This document shows positions 14,788 to 24,195 of a DNA stretch of 64,000 nt, in pieces (positions within the stretch are counted from its first letter, which is position 1; each line of letters opens with the position of its first letter). A program made the translations under genes and the position numbers. The notes under the pieces are model-generated. The model did not search any database and was not told the DNA's origin. It worked only from the letters and a program-made list of their open reading frames with translations. This stretch comes from Streptomyces sp. TS71-3 (GTDB lineage: Bacteria > Actinomycetota > Actinomycetes > Streptomycetales > Streptomycetaceae), in NCBI RefSeq assembly GCF_018327685.1, contig NZ_BNEL01000003.1:868001-932000 (forward strand), read 5' to 3'.

Positions 14788-15909
14788 ATGAGCCTGACCT
14801 TGAGGACCATCAGTCGTGAGCAGCATCTGGCGTACATCCAGAGTCTGCCCGCGGCCAGTCACATGCAGGTCCCGGCCTGGGCCGACGTGAAAGCGGAGTG
14901 GCGCTCCGAGAGCCTGGGGTGGTTCGACGGCAGATCCGGCGAGCTGGTCGGGGCCGGCCTGGTGCTGTACCGGCAGCTGCCGAAGATCAAGCGGTACCTC
15001 GCCTACCTGCCCGAGGGCCCGGTGATCAACTGGTTCGCGCCGAACCTCGACGAGTGGCTGCGTCCGATGCTGGCGCACCTCAAGCAGCAGGGTGCCTTCT
15101 CGGTGAAGATGGGTCCGCCCGTGGTGATCAGGCGCTGGGACGCCGCCTCGATCAAGAAGGGCATACAGGACCCGGACGTGAAGCGGCTGCGGGACATCGA
15201 GGCCGACGTCATAGAGGCCCGCGCCTTCGAGGTCGCCGACCGGCTGCGCCGCATGGGCTGGCAGCAGGGCGAGGACGGCGGCGCCGGCTTCGGCGACGTC
15301 CAGCCGCGCTACGTCTTCCAGGTGCCGCTGGCCAACCGCTCCCTGGAAGAGGTCCACAAGAACTTCAACCAGCTCTGGCGGCGGAACATCAAGAAGGCCG
15401 AGAAGGCGGGCGTCGAGGTCGTCCAGGGCGGCTACGACGACCTGCCCGAGTGGCAGCGGCTCTACGAGATCACGGCCGTGCGGGACCGCTTCCGTCCCCG
15501 GCCGCTCGGTTACTTCCAGCGGATGTGGCAGGCCCTGAACTCCGAGGACCCCAACCGCATGCGGCTGTACTTCGCCCGGCACAACGGCGTGAACCTCTCC
15601 GCCGCGACCATGCTGGTCGTGGGCGGGCACGTCTGGTACTCGTACGGCGCCTCGGACAACATCGGCCGCGAGGTCCGCCCGTCCAACGCGATGCAGTGGC
15701 GGATGCTGCGGGACTCCTACGCGCTCGGGGCCACCGTGTACGACCTGAGGGGGATCAGCGACTCGCTGGACGAGTCGGACCATCTCTTCGGCCTGATCCA
15801 GTTCAAGGTCGGAACCGGTGGGCAGGCTGCCGAGTACCTCGGCGAATGGGACTTCCCTCTCAACAAACTGCTGCACAAGGCGCTCGACATATACATGTCG
15901 CGCCGCTGA
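14788..15909 (+). CDS. femX: FemABX-family lipid II:glycine (peptidoglycan bridge) transferase
   Basis: A 373-residue non-ribosomal peptidyltransferase of the FemABX/MprF-lysyl superfamily with two GNAT-like halves. Recognisable parts are HMQVPAWADVKAEWRSESLGW near the N-terminus, KRYLAYLPEGPVINWF, WRRNIKKAEKAGVEVVQGG (the family signature in the coiled-coil arm region) and DNIGREVRPSNAMQWRMLRDSYALGATVYDLRGI near the C-terminus. Streptomyces peptidoglycan has a single Gly bridge attached by FemX, using glycyl-tRNA and lipid II at the inner membrane face. The next gene is an alanine-racemase-like protein 157 nt downstream, so the two probably belong to one wall-precursor module. Confidence 0.9.
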   Translation: MSLTLRTISREQHLAYIQSLPAASHMQVPAWADVKAEWRSESLGWFDGRSGELVGAGLVLYRQLPKIKRYLAYLPEGPVINWFAPNLDEWLRPMLAHLKQQGAFSVKMGPPVVIRRWDAASIKKGIQDPDVKRLRDIEADVIEARAFEVADRLRRMGWQQGEDGGAGFGDVQPRYVFQVPLANRSLEEVHKNFNQLWRRNIKKAEKAGVEVVQGGYDDLPEWQRLYEITAVRDRFRPRPLGYFQRMWQALNSEDPNRMRLYFARHNGVNLSAATMLVVGGHVWYSYGASDNIGREVRPSNAMQWRMLRDSYALGATVYDLRGISDSLDESDHLFGLIQFKVGTGGQAAEYLGEWDFPLNKLLHKALDIYMSRR

Positions 15910-16065
15910 GCACGGTTGGGCGGCGCCGGCACCGCACCGAGGGGGCGGTCAGGGCCACGAACGGCGAGGCACACGAGGGTCACATCCTCCTCACCGGCGT
16001 ATCCGGCAGAATCTCCGTCCATATATTCCATACATCGCAGACAGAGAAAGGTTCCGGGACCGGCC

Positions 16066-17100
16066 ATGGCGCTCACGCTGTACGTCGACACCGCGCGCTG
16101 GCGGGCACATCAGAAGCATGTGCTGGAGCAGTTCCCGGGGCTCGTCCCGGTCTGCAAGGGCAACGGCTACGGATTCGGTCACGAACGCCTCGCGGAGGAG
16201 GCGACCCGTTTCGGCTCGGACGTCCTCGCCGTCGGCACCACCTACGAGGCCGCTCAGATCAAGGACTACTTCAGCGGTGACCTGCTGGTCCTGACCCCGT
16301 TCCGGCGCGGTGAGGAGCCGGTGCCGCTGCCCGACCGGGTGATCAGGTCCGTCTCGTCGGTCGACGGGGTCCACGGCCTCGTGGGCGCCCGCGTCGTCAT
16401 CGAGGTCATGTCGTCGATGAAGCGGCACGGCGTGAGCGAGCGCGATCTGCCGCTGCTGCACGCCGCCATCGAGGACGTGCGGCTGGAGGGCTTCGCCATC
16501 CACCTGCCCCTGGACCGCACCGACGGCTCGGACGCCGTCGAAGAGGTCATCGGCTGGATGGACCGGCTGCGGACCGCCCGGCTGCCGCTGCACACCATGT
16601 TCGTCAGCCACCTGGGGGCGATGGAGCAGGCCCGCCTCCAGCAGCAGTTCCCGCAGACCCGCTTCCGTGCCCGGATCGGCACGCGGCTCTGGCTGGGCGA
16701 CCACAACGCCACCGAGTACCGCGGCGCCGTCCTGGACGTCACCCGGGTCGCCAAGGGCGACCGGTTCGGCTACCGGCAGCAGAGGGCCGCCGCGGACGGC
16801 TTCCTGGTGGTCGTCGCGGGCGGAACGTCGCACGGGGTGGGCCTGGAGGCCCCCAAGGCCCTGAACGGCGTGATGCCGCGCGCCAAGGGCGTCGCGCGTG
16901 CCGGCCTGGCGACGGTCAACCGGAACCTCTCCCCGTTCGTCTGGGCGGGCAAGCAGCGCTGGTTCGCGGAGCCGCCGCACATGCAGGTGTCCATCCTCTT
17001 CGTGCCGACCGACGGCTCCCCCGAGCCCAAGGTGGGCGATGAGCTGGTGGCCCACCTGCGGCACACCACGACGCAGTTCGACCGCCTGGTCGACCGCTAG
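16066..17100 (+). CDS. Alanine racemase N-domain (PLP) family protein
   Basis: A 344-residue protein of the alanine racemase/YggS-like fold III PLP family. The PLP lysine motif is VCKGNGYGFGH (K31), matching the VxKANAYGHG motif of alanine racemases. Further motifs are VLAVGTTYEAAQI, VIEVMSSMKRHGVSERDL (substrate-side) and MFVSHLGAMEQARLQQQFPQTRFRARIGTRLWLG. The usual C-terminal beta-domain is modified (VTRVAKGDRFGYRQQRA). The start ATG has AGAAAGG upstream. It may be a specialised racemase or an amino-acid binding relative; the substrate is not certain. It sits next to femX, in keeping with a wall role. Confidence 0.82.
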   Translation: MALTLYVDTARWRAHQKHVLEQFPGLVPVCKGNGYGFGHERLAEEATRFGSDVLAVGTTYEAAQIKDYFSGDLLVLTPFRRGEEPVPLPDRVIRSVSSVDGVHGLVGARVVIEVMSSMKRHGVSERDLPLLHAAIEDVRLEGFAIHLPLDRTDGSDAVEEVIGWMDRLRTARLPLHTMFVSHLGAMEQARLQQQFPQTRFRARIGTRLWLGDHNATEYRGAVLDVTRVAKGDRFGYRQQRAAADGFLVVVAGGTSHGVGLEAPKALNGVMPRAKGVARAGLATVNRNLSPFVWAGKQRWFAEPPHMQVSILFVPTDGSPEPKVGDELVAHLRHTTTQFDRLVDR

Positions 17101-17351
17101 ATGTACTGACCCGTGAGGTTGGGGGACTGGGCTGGCGGGTCGTCTGCCCCACACGGGCGGGCGGCCTGGCGGCTGCGGGGCGGCCCCACGCTCGTGCTGG
17201 ACGGCACGCGCGGGCCACGTACGCCACGGCTCCCACAGCAGGCACGGGCGGGCTACGGACAGCGAGGCACTCGCGGCCGGACACGCACCGGCGGCCGGGC
17301 CGCCCGCGGCACCGCCCCGCACACCCGTGACGGGCCGCCCAGCGCCGCCTC

Positions 17352-18878
17352 TCACTCCCCGGGACGGGCCTGAGCGGCCCCCGGTGCCTCCACTCCCCAG
17401 TGCACCTGCGGACCCCGCCGGGCAGCATGCGCCGCGTGCCGGGGCGGGTGGGCCGCCTGGCCCAGCACGAAGGCGTCCTTGGCGCCGTCCAGCACTCCGC
17501 CCGAGGGATCGTCGTCGCCGGAGCGGCGCACCGGGTCCCGTTCCGGAAGCAGCGCATCGCGCACCACCAGAGCGCACAGGTAGAGCGTGCCCAGCAGGTG
17601 CACGGCGATGGCCAGGTGGTACCCGTCCATCGGCAGGCCGCGGTGCTTGTCCCCGCTGGTCGTGTAGGCGAGGTACATCCAGATCCCCAGGAAGTACGCC
17701 GTCTCGCAGGCCTGCCAGATCAGGAAGTCACGCCAGCGCGGCCGGGCGAGGGCCGCCAGGGGGATCAGCCACAGCACGTACTGCGGCGAGTAGACCTTGT
17801 TGGTGAGCACGAACGCGGCCACCACCAGGAAGGCCAGCTGGGCGAAGCGCGGCCGGCGCGGCGCGGTGAAGACCAGGACGGCGATGCCCACGCAGGCAGC
17901 CCCCATCAGGACCATGGCGAGGGTGTTGACCATGGCGGTGTCCGGCGGGTTGGTCATCTGCTGCGTGAGGATCAGCCAGAAGGAGCCGAAGTCCACGCCC
18001 CGCTCCTGGCTGAACGTGTAGAACTTCGCCCAGCCCTCCGGGGCGAGGAGCAGCACCGGCAGGTTCACCGCCAGCCAGGCCACGACCGTGCCCATGAACG
18101 CGTTCCGGAACTGGCGCCAGGCGCCCGCACGCCAGCAGAGCAGGAGCAGCGGGCCCAGCAGCAGCACGGGGTAGAGCTTGGCGGCGGTCGCCAGGCCCAG
18201 CAGCACACCGAACGCGAGCGAGCGCTCACGCGCCCACATCAGCATGGCGCCGGCCGTGAGGGCCACGGCCAGCAGGTCCCAGTTGATGGTGGCGGTGAGC
18301 GCGAAGGCCGGCGCGAGGGCGACCAGCAGGCCGTCCCAGGGCCGGCGGCGGTGGGTGCGGGTGACGCAGACGGCGACGAAGGCCGCGCAGATCATCAGCA
18401 TCCCGGAGTTGACCAGCCAGTACACCTGCTCCCGGTGCTGCATGGCGCCGCCGCCCGGTGTCAGCCAGGAGGCGACCTCCATAAACACGCCGGTCAGGAC
18501 TGGATACTCCAGGTAATCCATGTCTCCCGGCAGCCGGTCGAAGTACGGCACGAGACCGTCCGCGAAGCCCCGGCCCTGGAAGAGATGGGGGACGTCGGAG
18601 TAGCAGGCGTGGGTGTACTGGGAGCTCGCTCCGAAGAACCAGGCGCTGTCGTAGCACGGGAACTTCTGCACCATGCCCAGCGCGAACATCCCGAGCATGA
18701 CGAGCGCGATGACCCGCACCGGAGTCCACCAGGACGTCCCCAGGAGCGCCCGGCGCCCCAGCGGGCCACCGATCAGCTCACTGCCGACCGCGGCGACCTC
18801 GTCCTCCCTGGTGGGCCCTACCACCGCCGGATCCACCGGATCCACCGGGCTCGTGGGCATCATCTCTGCACTGGGCAT
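17352..18878 (-). CDS. Polytopic glycosyltransferase, GT87-like (DUF2029)
   Basis: A 508-residue membrane protein with about 10-12 helices. After a Pro/Val-rich cytoplasmic head comes WTPVRVIALVMLGMFALGMV. The first large periplasmic loop (YLEYPVLTGVFMEVASWL) holds the YxEYP-type motif seen in GT87 polyprenol-phosphate mannosyltransferases. Also present are AINWDLLAVALTAGAMLMWA, LGLATAAKLYPVLLLGPLLLL and TNKVYSPQYVLWLIPLAAL. GT87 enzymes use polyprenyl-phosphate mannose to extend lipoglycans (PimE type). The start at 18878 is favoured by AGG 9 nt upstream; 18887 is an alternative. The C-terminal 60 residues (Pro/Arg/His-rich) look disordered. The mycobacterial counterpart also sits beside ponA. 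Confidence 0.82.
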   Translation of the reverse strand: MPSAEMMPTSPVDPVDPAVVGPTREDEVAAVGSELIGGPLGRRALLGTSWWTPVRVIALVMLGMFALGMVQKFPCYDSAWFFGASSQYTHACYSDVPHLFQGRGFADGLVPYFDRLPGDMDYLEYPVLTGVFMEVASWLTPGGGAMQHREQVYWLVNSGMLMICAAFVAVCVTRTHRRRPWDGLLVALAPAFALTATINWDLLAVALTAGAMLMWARERSLAFGVLLGLATAAKLYPVLLLGPLLLLCWRAGAWRQFRNAFMGTVVAWLAVNLPVLLLAPEGWAKFYTFSQERGVDFGSFWLILTQQMTNPPDTAMVNTLAMVLMGAACVGIAVLVFTAPRRPRFAQLAFLVVAAFVLTNKVYSPQYVLWLIPLAALARPRWRDFLIWQACETAYFLGIWMYLAYTTSGDKHRGLPMDGYHLAIAVHLLGTLYLCALVVRDALLPERDPVRRSGDDDPSGGVLDGAKDAFVLGQAAHPPRHAAHAARRGPQVHWGVEAPGAAQARPGE

Positions 18879-18931
18879 GCCGCCCATCCTGCCGTACGGG
18901 CCTGGGGAAGCCTAAGAAGGCCCACAACGGC

Positions 18932-18964
18932 ACGAGGGCCGCCCCTGGAAGGGACGGCCCTCGT
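18932..18964 (-). terminator. Terminator downstream of the PBP gene
   Basis: A near-perfect stem, ACGAGGGCCG(T/C)CCC pairing with its complement across a short loop. It lies between the PBP stop and the GT87-like gene start. Confidence 0.6.
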
Positions 18965-18985
18965 ACGTGCTCTCATCCGGCTCGG

Positions 18986-19001
18986 TGTTTCACGTGAAAC
19001 A
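18986..19001. other. parS: parS site 3
   Basis: TGTTTCACGTGAAACA, 16/16, lies 35 nt downstream of the PBP stop codon. Flanking bases (GG/CC, and CATCCGG versus CCGGATG further out) extend the dyad. Confidence 0.93.
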
Positions 19002-19035
19002 CCGGATGGCGACGGTGGTCACCGGCTCAGCACCG

Positions 19036-21780
19036 TCATGGCTTGCGACCACCCGTCGGCCCTCCGAAGAGTCCTCCGTCGTCGGTGCCACCGTTGGCGC
19101 CGTTTCCGCCCCCGTTGGTACCGCCGGTATCGGTGCCTCCGGTGTTACCGGTTGTGGTTCCCCCATCGGTGGTTCCACCGTTCGTGGTGCCTCCGTTGGT
19201 GGCGCCTCCGTTGCCCGTTCCGCCGTCACAGGGGAACCAGGGACCACAGCTCTGACCGGAGTCCGAGGGGCTGGGGCTGCCGGACGGACCGGAGTCGGTC
19301 GGGCTGGGCGTGGGCGTGTCACTCGGGCTGGCACTGTCGGACGGCGTCGGCGACGGCGACGGCGTCCCCACGACCTCACCGATGGGCTGCGGCTTGGTGA
19401 AGGGTACGGGCTGGGTACCCGCGAGCGCCTCGGTCATGTAGTCGTGCCAGATCTGCGCCGGGAACGAGGCACCGTGGATCTTCTCCTCGCCACCGGTGCC
19501 GAACATCTCCAGGAACTCGCGCTTCTTGCTCTTCTCGTTGTCGTCGAGGCGGTACATGGAGATCGCCGTGGACAGCTGCGGGGTGTACCCGACGAACCAG
19601 GCGGACTTGTTGCCGTCCGTGGTACCCGTCTTGCCCGCCACATCGCGGCCCGTCAGCTTGGCGGCGGTACCGGTGCCGTGGTCGACGACGTTCTTCAGCA
19701 CATCGGTGATGTTGTCGGCAACCTGCGGCGTGAAGGGCTGATTGACCTTGTCCTTGTGCCGGTAGGTGACGTCGCCCTCGTGCTTGATCGACTTGACCGA
19801 GTACGGATCGCGCTGCTGGCCGTGCTCCGCGAACGTCCCGTAGGCGCCCGCCATGCGGATGGCGCTGGGGTCGGAGGTGCCGATCGAGAACGAGGGGAAG
19901 CCGTAGCTGGCGAGACTGCCGTCGAGGATGCCCGCGTCGAGCGCCGCCTGCTTGACCTTGTCCAGACCGACGTCCATACCGAGCTGCACGTAGGGCGAGT
20001 TCACCGAGAACTGCATCGCCTCGCGGAGGCTGATCTTGTAGTCCGGCTTCTTTCCGTACGACTCGTTGCCGTCGTTGGTCTGGAGCCACTCCTTGCCCTT
20101 GTCGTCCGTCCAGTAGGACCCGTCGTACTGCTTGATCTTGAGCTTGTTCTTTCCACTGAACTCGCTCTTCGGCGAGAGGACGGTGCGTTCGTCGTCGCCT
20201 TGATCCTCGGGGCCCTTGGGATCCCGTACGCCGTCCCGCAAGGCGGCGGCCAGGACGAACGGCTTCCAGGTCGAACCGACCTGAGCACCCGTCTGGTCGG
20301 CGTTGTTGGTGAAGTGCTTGGTGGCGTCCTCACCGCCGTAGATGGCCTCGATGGCTCCCGTGCTCGGGTCGACCGAGGCGCCGCCGAACTGCACGTGCGT
20401 GTCGGTGTCCGGGCGCTTCTTGGGGTCGATCTTCGACTTGCGGACCTTGTCCACCGAGTTCTTCAGCTCGTCGACCTTCTTCTTGTCGAAGGTCGTGTAG
20501 ATCTGGTAGCCGCCGCGCTGGAGGTTCGACTCCGGGATGTTGGCCGTGTTGACGGCGTATCCGTTGGCGAGGTCGACCAGGTAACCGATCTGCCCGCCGA
20601 GCTGGCCGTTGGAGTGCGGGTCCTTGACCTCGGGGAACTTGGTCCACTTGGCGCGCTCGGTGGCGGTCATGTGGTCGTACTTGACCTCCTGGTCAAGGAT
20701 CCAGCTCCAACGCTGCTCGGCCCGCGCCCTGTTCGCCTGGGGCGTGGCGGCCGGGTCGTAGTTCGTGTTGCCCGCCGGGTCGTAGTACGTGGCGCCCTTG
20801 AGGAGGGCCGCAAGGAAAGCGCACTGGCTCGGGTTGAGCTTGGACGCATCCGTGTTGAAGTACGCGTGGGCGGCGGCCTGGATGCCGTAGGCACCGCGGC
20901 CGTAGTACGCCGTGTTCAGGTAACCCGACAGGATCTCGGTCTTGGGCACCTGGGCGCCGACCTTGATCGAGATGAAGAGTTCCTTGAACTTACGGGTGAA
21001 GGTCTGGGCCTGGTCGTCGAGCCGGGCGTTCTTCACGTACTGCTGGGTGATGGTGGAACCGCCCTGGGTCTCACCGCCCTTGGCCATGTTGACGAAGGCC
21101 CGGGTGATGCCCATCGGGTCGACGCCCTTGTCCGTCCAGAACGTCTTGTTCTCGGCGGAGATGACGGCCCAGCGCATGGCCTCCGGGATGTCCTCGTACT
21201 TGATGATCTGGCGGTTGGCTCCACCGCCCGTGGCGACCATCTCGCTGCCGTCCGCCCAGTAGTACACGTTGTTCTGGGCCTTCGCGGACGTGGCCTCGTT
21301 GGGCACGCCCACCATCGCGTACGCGAGGCCGGCAGCCACGAGGATGCCACCGAAGAAGGTGATGAACATCCCGCTCACCAGGCGCCAGGACGGCACCCAG
21401 CGACCCCAGCCGTACTTGCCGGCGCGTGGATAGTCGATGAACCGCTTCTTGGGCGGGGGGCCGCCCCTGCCGGGGCCGCCCGGGCCGCCGGGACCTCCGC
21501 CCCGGTGGCCGCGGCCGCCGTGGCCACCACGGCCTCCGCCGTCGGGCGCTCGGCGCCTGCCGCCGCGCTGTGCGGCCCGGCGGGCCGCGGCTCGGCCCTG
21601 ATAAGGCGGCTCACCACCGGCTCCCTCGCTGGGTGAGCCATAAGAGTCGTATGAGTCGGAAGGTGTACCGGAGCCTCGGGGGGCGGACCGGCGACCCGGC
21701 GGGGTCGCAGAGGTACCACGGCGGGCCGCGGCACGTCCGCCACCTCCGGACTGCGGCGATTTGCGACGGTGCTCGCTCAT
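19036..21780 (-). CDS. Class A penicillin-binding protein (transglycosylase/transpeptidase)
   Basis: A 914-residue bifunctional PBP, like mycobacterial PonA1 in the same position. A long Gly/Arg-rich cytoplasmic head (1-125) is followed by a membrane anchor at about 130-155 (LVSGMFITFFGGILVAAGLA). The GT51 domain has the catalytic Glu in VISAENKTFWTDKGVD and the motif GGSTITQQYVKNA. The transpeptidase has S-x-x-K in GSTWKPFVLAAAL, S-x-N in FSVNSPYVQLGM and KTG in VAGKTGTTDGNKSAWFVGY. The last 125 residues are a Pro/Ser then Gly/Thr/Asn repeat tail. The start at 21780 has GAGGAG upstream. It makes glycan strands and crosslinks at growing wall sites. Confidence 0.95.
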   Translation of the reverse strand: MSEHRRKSPQSGGGGRAAARRGTSATPPGRRSAPRGSGTPSDSYDSYGSPSEGAGGEPPYQGRAAARRAAQRGGRRRAPDGGGRGGHGGRGHRGGGPGGPGGPGRGGPPPKKRFIDYPRAGKYGWGRWVPSWRLVSGMFITFFGGILVAAGLAYAMVGVPNEATSAKAQNNVYYWADGSEMVATGGGANRQIIKYEDIPEAMRWAVISAENKTFWTDKGVDPMGITRAFVNMAKGGETQGGSTITQQYVKNARLDDQAQTFTRKFKELFISIKVGAQVPKTEILSGYLNTAYYGRGAYGIQAAAHAYFNTDASKLNPSQCAFLAALLKGATYYDPAGNTNYDPAATPQANRARAEQRWSWILDQEVKYDHMTATERAKWTKFPEVKDPHSNGQLGGQIGYLVDLANGYAVNTANIPESNLQRGGYQIYTTFDKKKVDELKNSVDKVRKSKIDPKKRPDTDTHVQFGGASVDPSTGAIEAIYGGEDATKHFTNNADQTGAQVGSTWKPFVLAAALRDGVRDPKGPEDQGDDERTVLSPKSEFSGKNKLKIKQYDGSYWTDDKGKEWLQTNDGNESYGKKPDYKISLREAMQFSVNSPYVQLGMDVGLDKVKQAALDAGILDGSLASYGFPSFSIGTSDPSAIRMAGAYGTFAEHGQQRDPYSVKSIKHEGDVTYRHKDKVNQPFTPQVADNITDVLKNVVDHGTGTAAKLTGRDVAGKTGTTDGNKSAWFVGYTPQLSTAISMYRLDDNEKSKKREFLEMFGTGGEEKIHGASFPAQIWHDYMTEALAGTQPVPFTKPQPIGEVVGTPSPSPTPSDSASPSDTPTPSPTDSGPSGSPSPSDSGQSCGPWFPCDGGTGNGGATNGGTTNGGTTDGGTTTGNTGGTDTGGTNGGGNGANGGTDDGGLFGGPTGGRKP

Positions 21781-22229
21781 CGAAGGACTACTCCTCGGAC
21801 AGGCGCTGGTCCGCCTGGGCACGACAACAGTTTTCCGGCTTCCCCCGACATACGGATGCGGCCTTGCCGGCACTCACCCGCAGTGCACCGGGAAGAACGA
21901 CGATAGGGGAGCGTCACTCGGTTCCCGGCGGTTTGCATGGCGCACAGACTACGCACCGTCAAAACCGACGTAAGACGGAAGGCCCCCGAAAACAGGCAAC
22001 TCTTCCCTGCGAAACCCTGATGTGATGCCGTTCACCGCTCCCCCTCTTGTCGCATCCGTCCCCTCGTTCTATCGTCGAGATGTATCGAGCCGATACATCA
22101 GAGTGAGATAAACGTGGGGCGCACAACCGACTCCACCGATCTCACCCCCGAGCGGACGGTCCGCACGGGCCCGGCATCGGCGACGGAGCAGGCGGCGGGC
22201 ACGGCCAGGCCGTGCAGAAGGAGGCGACG
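21781..22229. other. Divergent gap between the PBP and padR genes (449 bp)
   Basis: It holds the divergent promoters of the PBP gene and the padR-ino1 unit, and the PadR-type operator at 22079-22099. An AT-richer stretch at 22099-22115 (TCAGAGTGAGATAAACG) just after the operator may mark the padR transcription start. No gene is seen. Confidence 0.6.
22079..22099. promoter_or_regulatory. Putative PadR operator (GATGTATCG-AGC-CGATACATC)
   Basis: A perfect 9-bp-arm inverted repeat with a 3-bp spacer, containing ATGT and ACAT ends as in known PadR-family operators. It lies 131 bp upstream of the padR start. Autoregulation is inferred, not shown. Confidence 0.6.
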
Positions 22230-22928
22230 ATGAGCCGGCGCTCAGGCATCCTCGAGTTCGCCATCCTCGGCCTGCTCCGCGAGTCCCCGATGCACGGCTA
22301 CGAGCTGCGTAAACGGCTCAATACGTCGCTGGGGGTGTTCCGCGCCTTCAGCTACGGGTCGCTCTACCCCTGCCTGAAGACTCTGGTCGGCCAGGGCTGG
22401 CTGATCGAGGAACCGGGCAGTACGGCGCAGGATCCCCTCGCCGCTCCTCTCGCGGGCCGCCGGGCCAAGATCGTCTACCGGCTGACCGCCGAGGGCAAGG
22501 AGCACTTCGAGGAGCTGCTCTCGCAGACCGGCCCGGACGCTTATGAGGACGAGCACTTCGCCGCCCGTTTCGCCTTCTTCGGACAGACGTCACGGGATGT
22601 GCGCATGCGTGTACTGGAGGGCCGCCGCGGACGGCTGGAGGAGCGCCTGGAGAAGATGCGCGCCTCCCTGTCCCGCACCAGGGAGCGCCTCGACAGCTAC
22701 ACGCTGGAGTTGCAGCGACACGGAATGGAGTCCGTGGAGCGCGAGGTGCGCTGGCTGAATGAGCTGATCGAGAGCGAACGAGCGGGCCGGAACCAGCGGC
22801 AGCAGGATGAAGATGCCGCCCCGACCGCCACGGGGGGCACCGCTCAGCAGGACACATCGGGGCCATCGGGCGGCCTGCCCCGGTCCGGGGAGACCCGGCC
22901 GGATCCGTCCGACGACTCCACCAAGTAA
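22230..22928 (+). CDS. PadR-family transcriptional regulator
   Basis: A 232-residue PadR protein. The winged-helix domain [20 protein letters not shown] is followed by [38 protein letters not shown], which is diagnostic (MHGYELr, gSLYPaLkrLe.eGwl). A C-terminal Vir/PadR_C helical region ([19 protein letters not shown] and following) suits dimer formation. The last 45 residues are Gln/Asp/Pro-rich and likely disordered. The start ATG at 22230 has AAGGAGG 5 nt upstream. ino1 starts 52 nt after the stop, so the pair probably forms an operon, as in mycobacteria. Ligand unknown. Confidence 0.92.
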   Translation: MSRRSGILEFAILGLLRESPMHGYELRKRLNTSLGVFRAFSYGSLYPCLKTLVGQGWLIEEPGSTAQDPLAAPLAGRRAKIVYRLTAEGKEHFEELLSQTGPDAYEDEHFAARFAFFGQTSRDVRMRVLEGRRGRLEERLEKMRASLSRTRERLDSYTLELQRHGMESVEREVRWLNELIESERAGRNQRQQDEDAAPTATGGTAQQDTSGPSGGLPRSGETRPDPSDDSTK

Positions 22929-22980
22929 GGACCTGCGGGTCCGCAGGCCTTATCCGCACAGATCACAGGGAGCAAGCGGA

Positions 22981-24063
22981 ATGGGTTCGGTTCGTGTAGC
23001 CATCGTAGGCGTGGGCAACTGCGCCGCATCGCTGGTCCAGGGAGTCGAGTACTACAAGGACGCAGACCCGAAAGCCAAGGTGCCGGGCCTGATGCACGTC
23101 CAGTTCGGCGACTACCACATCAGCGACATCGAGTTCGTCGCGGCTTTCGACATCGACGCCAAGAAGGTCGGTCTCGACCTCTCCGACGCCATCGGGGCCA
23201 GCGAGAACAACACCATCAAGATCGCTGACGTGCCCACCACCGGGGTGTCGGTGCAGCGCGGCCACACGCTCGACGGCCTCGGCAAGTACTACCGCGAGAC
23301 CATCGAGGAGTCGCCGGAGGCTCCGGTCGACATCGTCCAGGTCCTCAGGGACAAGCAGGTCGACGTCCTCGTCTGCTACCTCCCCGTCGGTTCCGAGGAC
23401 GCCGCGAAGTTCTACGCACAGTGCGCCATCGACGCCAAGGTCGCCTTCGTGAACGCCCTGCCGGTCTTCATCGCCGGCACGAAGGAGTGGGCGGACAGGT
23501 TCACCGAGGCCGGCGTGCCGATCGTCGGTGACGACATCAAGTCCCAGGTCGGCGCCACCATCACGCACCGCGTCCTGGCCAAGCTCTTCGAGGACCGCGG
23601 CGTCATCCTGGACCGCACGATGCAGCTCAACGTCGGCGGCAACATGGACTTCAAGAACATGCTGGAGCGCGAGCGCCTGGAGTCCAAGAAGATCTCCAAG
23701 ACGCAGTCCGTCACCTCCCAGATCCGCGACCGCGAACTCGGCGCCGACAACGTCCACATCGGCCCGTCCGACTACGTGGCCTGGCTCGACGACCGCAAGT
23801 GGGCCTACGTCCGCCTGGAGGGCCGCGCCTTCGGCGACGTCCCGCTGAACCTGGAGTACAAGCTCGAGGTCTGGGACTCCCCGAACTCCGCGGGCGTCAT
23901 CATCGACGCCCTGCGCGCCGCCAAGATCGCCAAGGACCGCGGCATCGGCGGCCCCGTCCTCTCCGCCTCCTCGTACTTCATGAAGTCCCCGCCGGTGCAG
24001 TACTTCGACGACGAGGCCCGCGAGAACGTCGAGAAGTTCATCAGGGGCGAGGTCGAGCGCTGA
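22981..24063 (+). CDS. ino1: Inositol-3-phosphate synthase
   Basis: A 360-residue actinobacterial Ino1, which converts glucose 6-phosphate to 1L-myo-inositol 3-phosphate using bound NAD. The Rossmann motif is [20 protein letters not shown]. Conserved active-site stretches are [63 protein letters not shown] and [13 protein letters not shown]. The product feeds phosphatidylinositol, mycothiol and lipoglycans. It lies downstream of PadR. The ATG follows AGGGAGCAAGCGGA. Confidence 0.96.
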   Translation: MGSVRVAIVGVGNCAASLVQGVEYYKDADPKAKVPGLMHVQFGDYHISDIEFVAAFDIDAKKVGLDLSDAIGASENNTIKIADVPTTGVSVQRGHTLDGLGKYYRETIEESPEAPVDIVQVLRDKQVDVLVCYLPVGSEDAAKFYAQCAIDAKVAFVNALPVFIAGTKEWADRFTEAGVPIVGDDIKSQVGATITHRVLAKLFEDRGVILDRTMQLNVGGNMDFKNMLERERLESKKISKTQSVTSQIRDRELGADNVHIGPSDYVAWLDDRKWAYVRLEGRAFGDVPLNLEYKLEVWDSPNSAGVIIDALRAAKIAKDRGIGGPVLSASSYFMKSPPVQYFDDEARENVEKFIRGEVER

Positions 24064-24138
24064 CTCCGCTCCCGGCACGGATCAGGGAGTCGAAGGCCCG
24101 GGAGTTCACCCGGGTTGGCCTGCCGTGAGCGGTCAAGG

Positions 24139-24160
24139 GCCCCGGGCATCCGCCCGGGGC
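24139..24160 (+). terminator. Terminator after ino1
   Basis: GCCCCGGGC, loop ATCC, GCCCGGGGC is a 9-bp perfect stem 76 nt past the ino1 stop and before the MFS gene. Confidence 0.65.
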
Positions 24161-24195
24161 TCGTGGCGTTCCGGGGGTGTGTGAGGCTTGGTCCC

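Noticed and set aside
18967..21636. Long rightward open frame opposite the PBP gene
   Set aside because: The PBP on the other strand has all catalytic motifs; the opposite frame has none.
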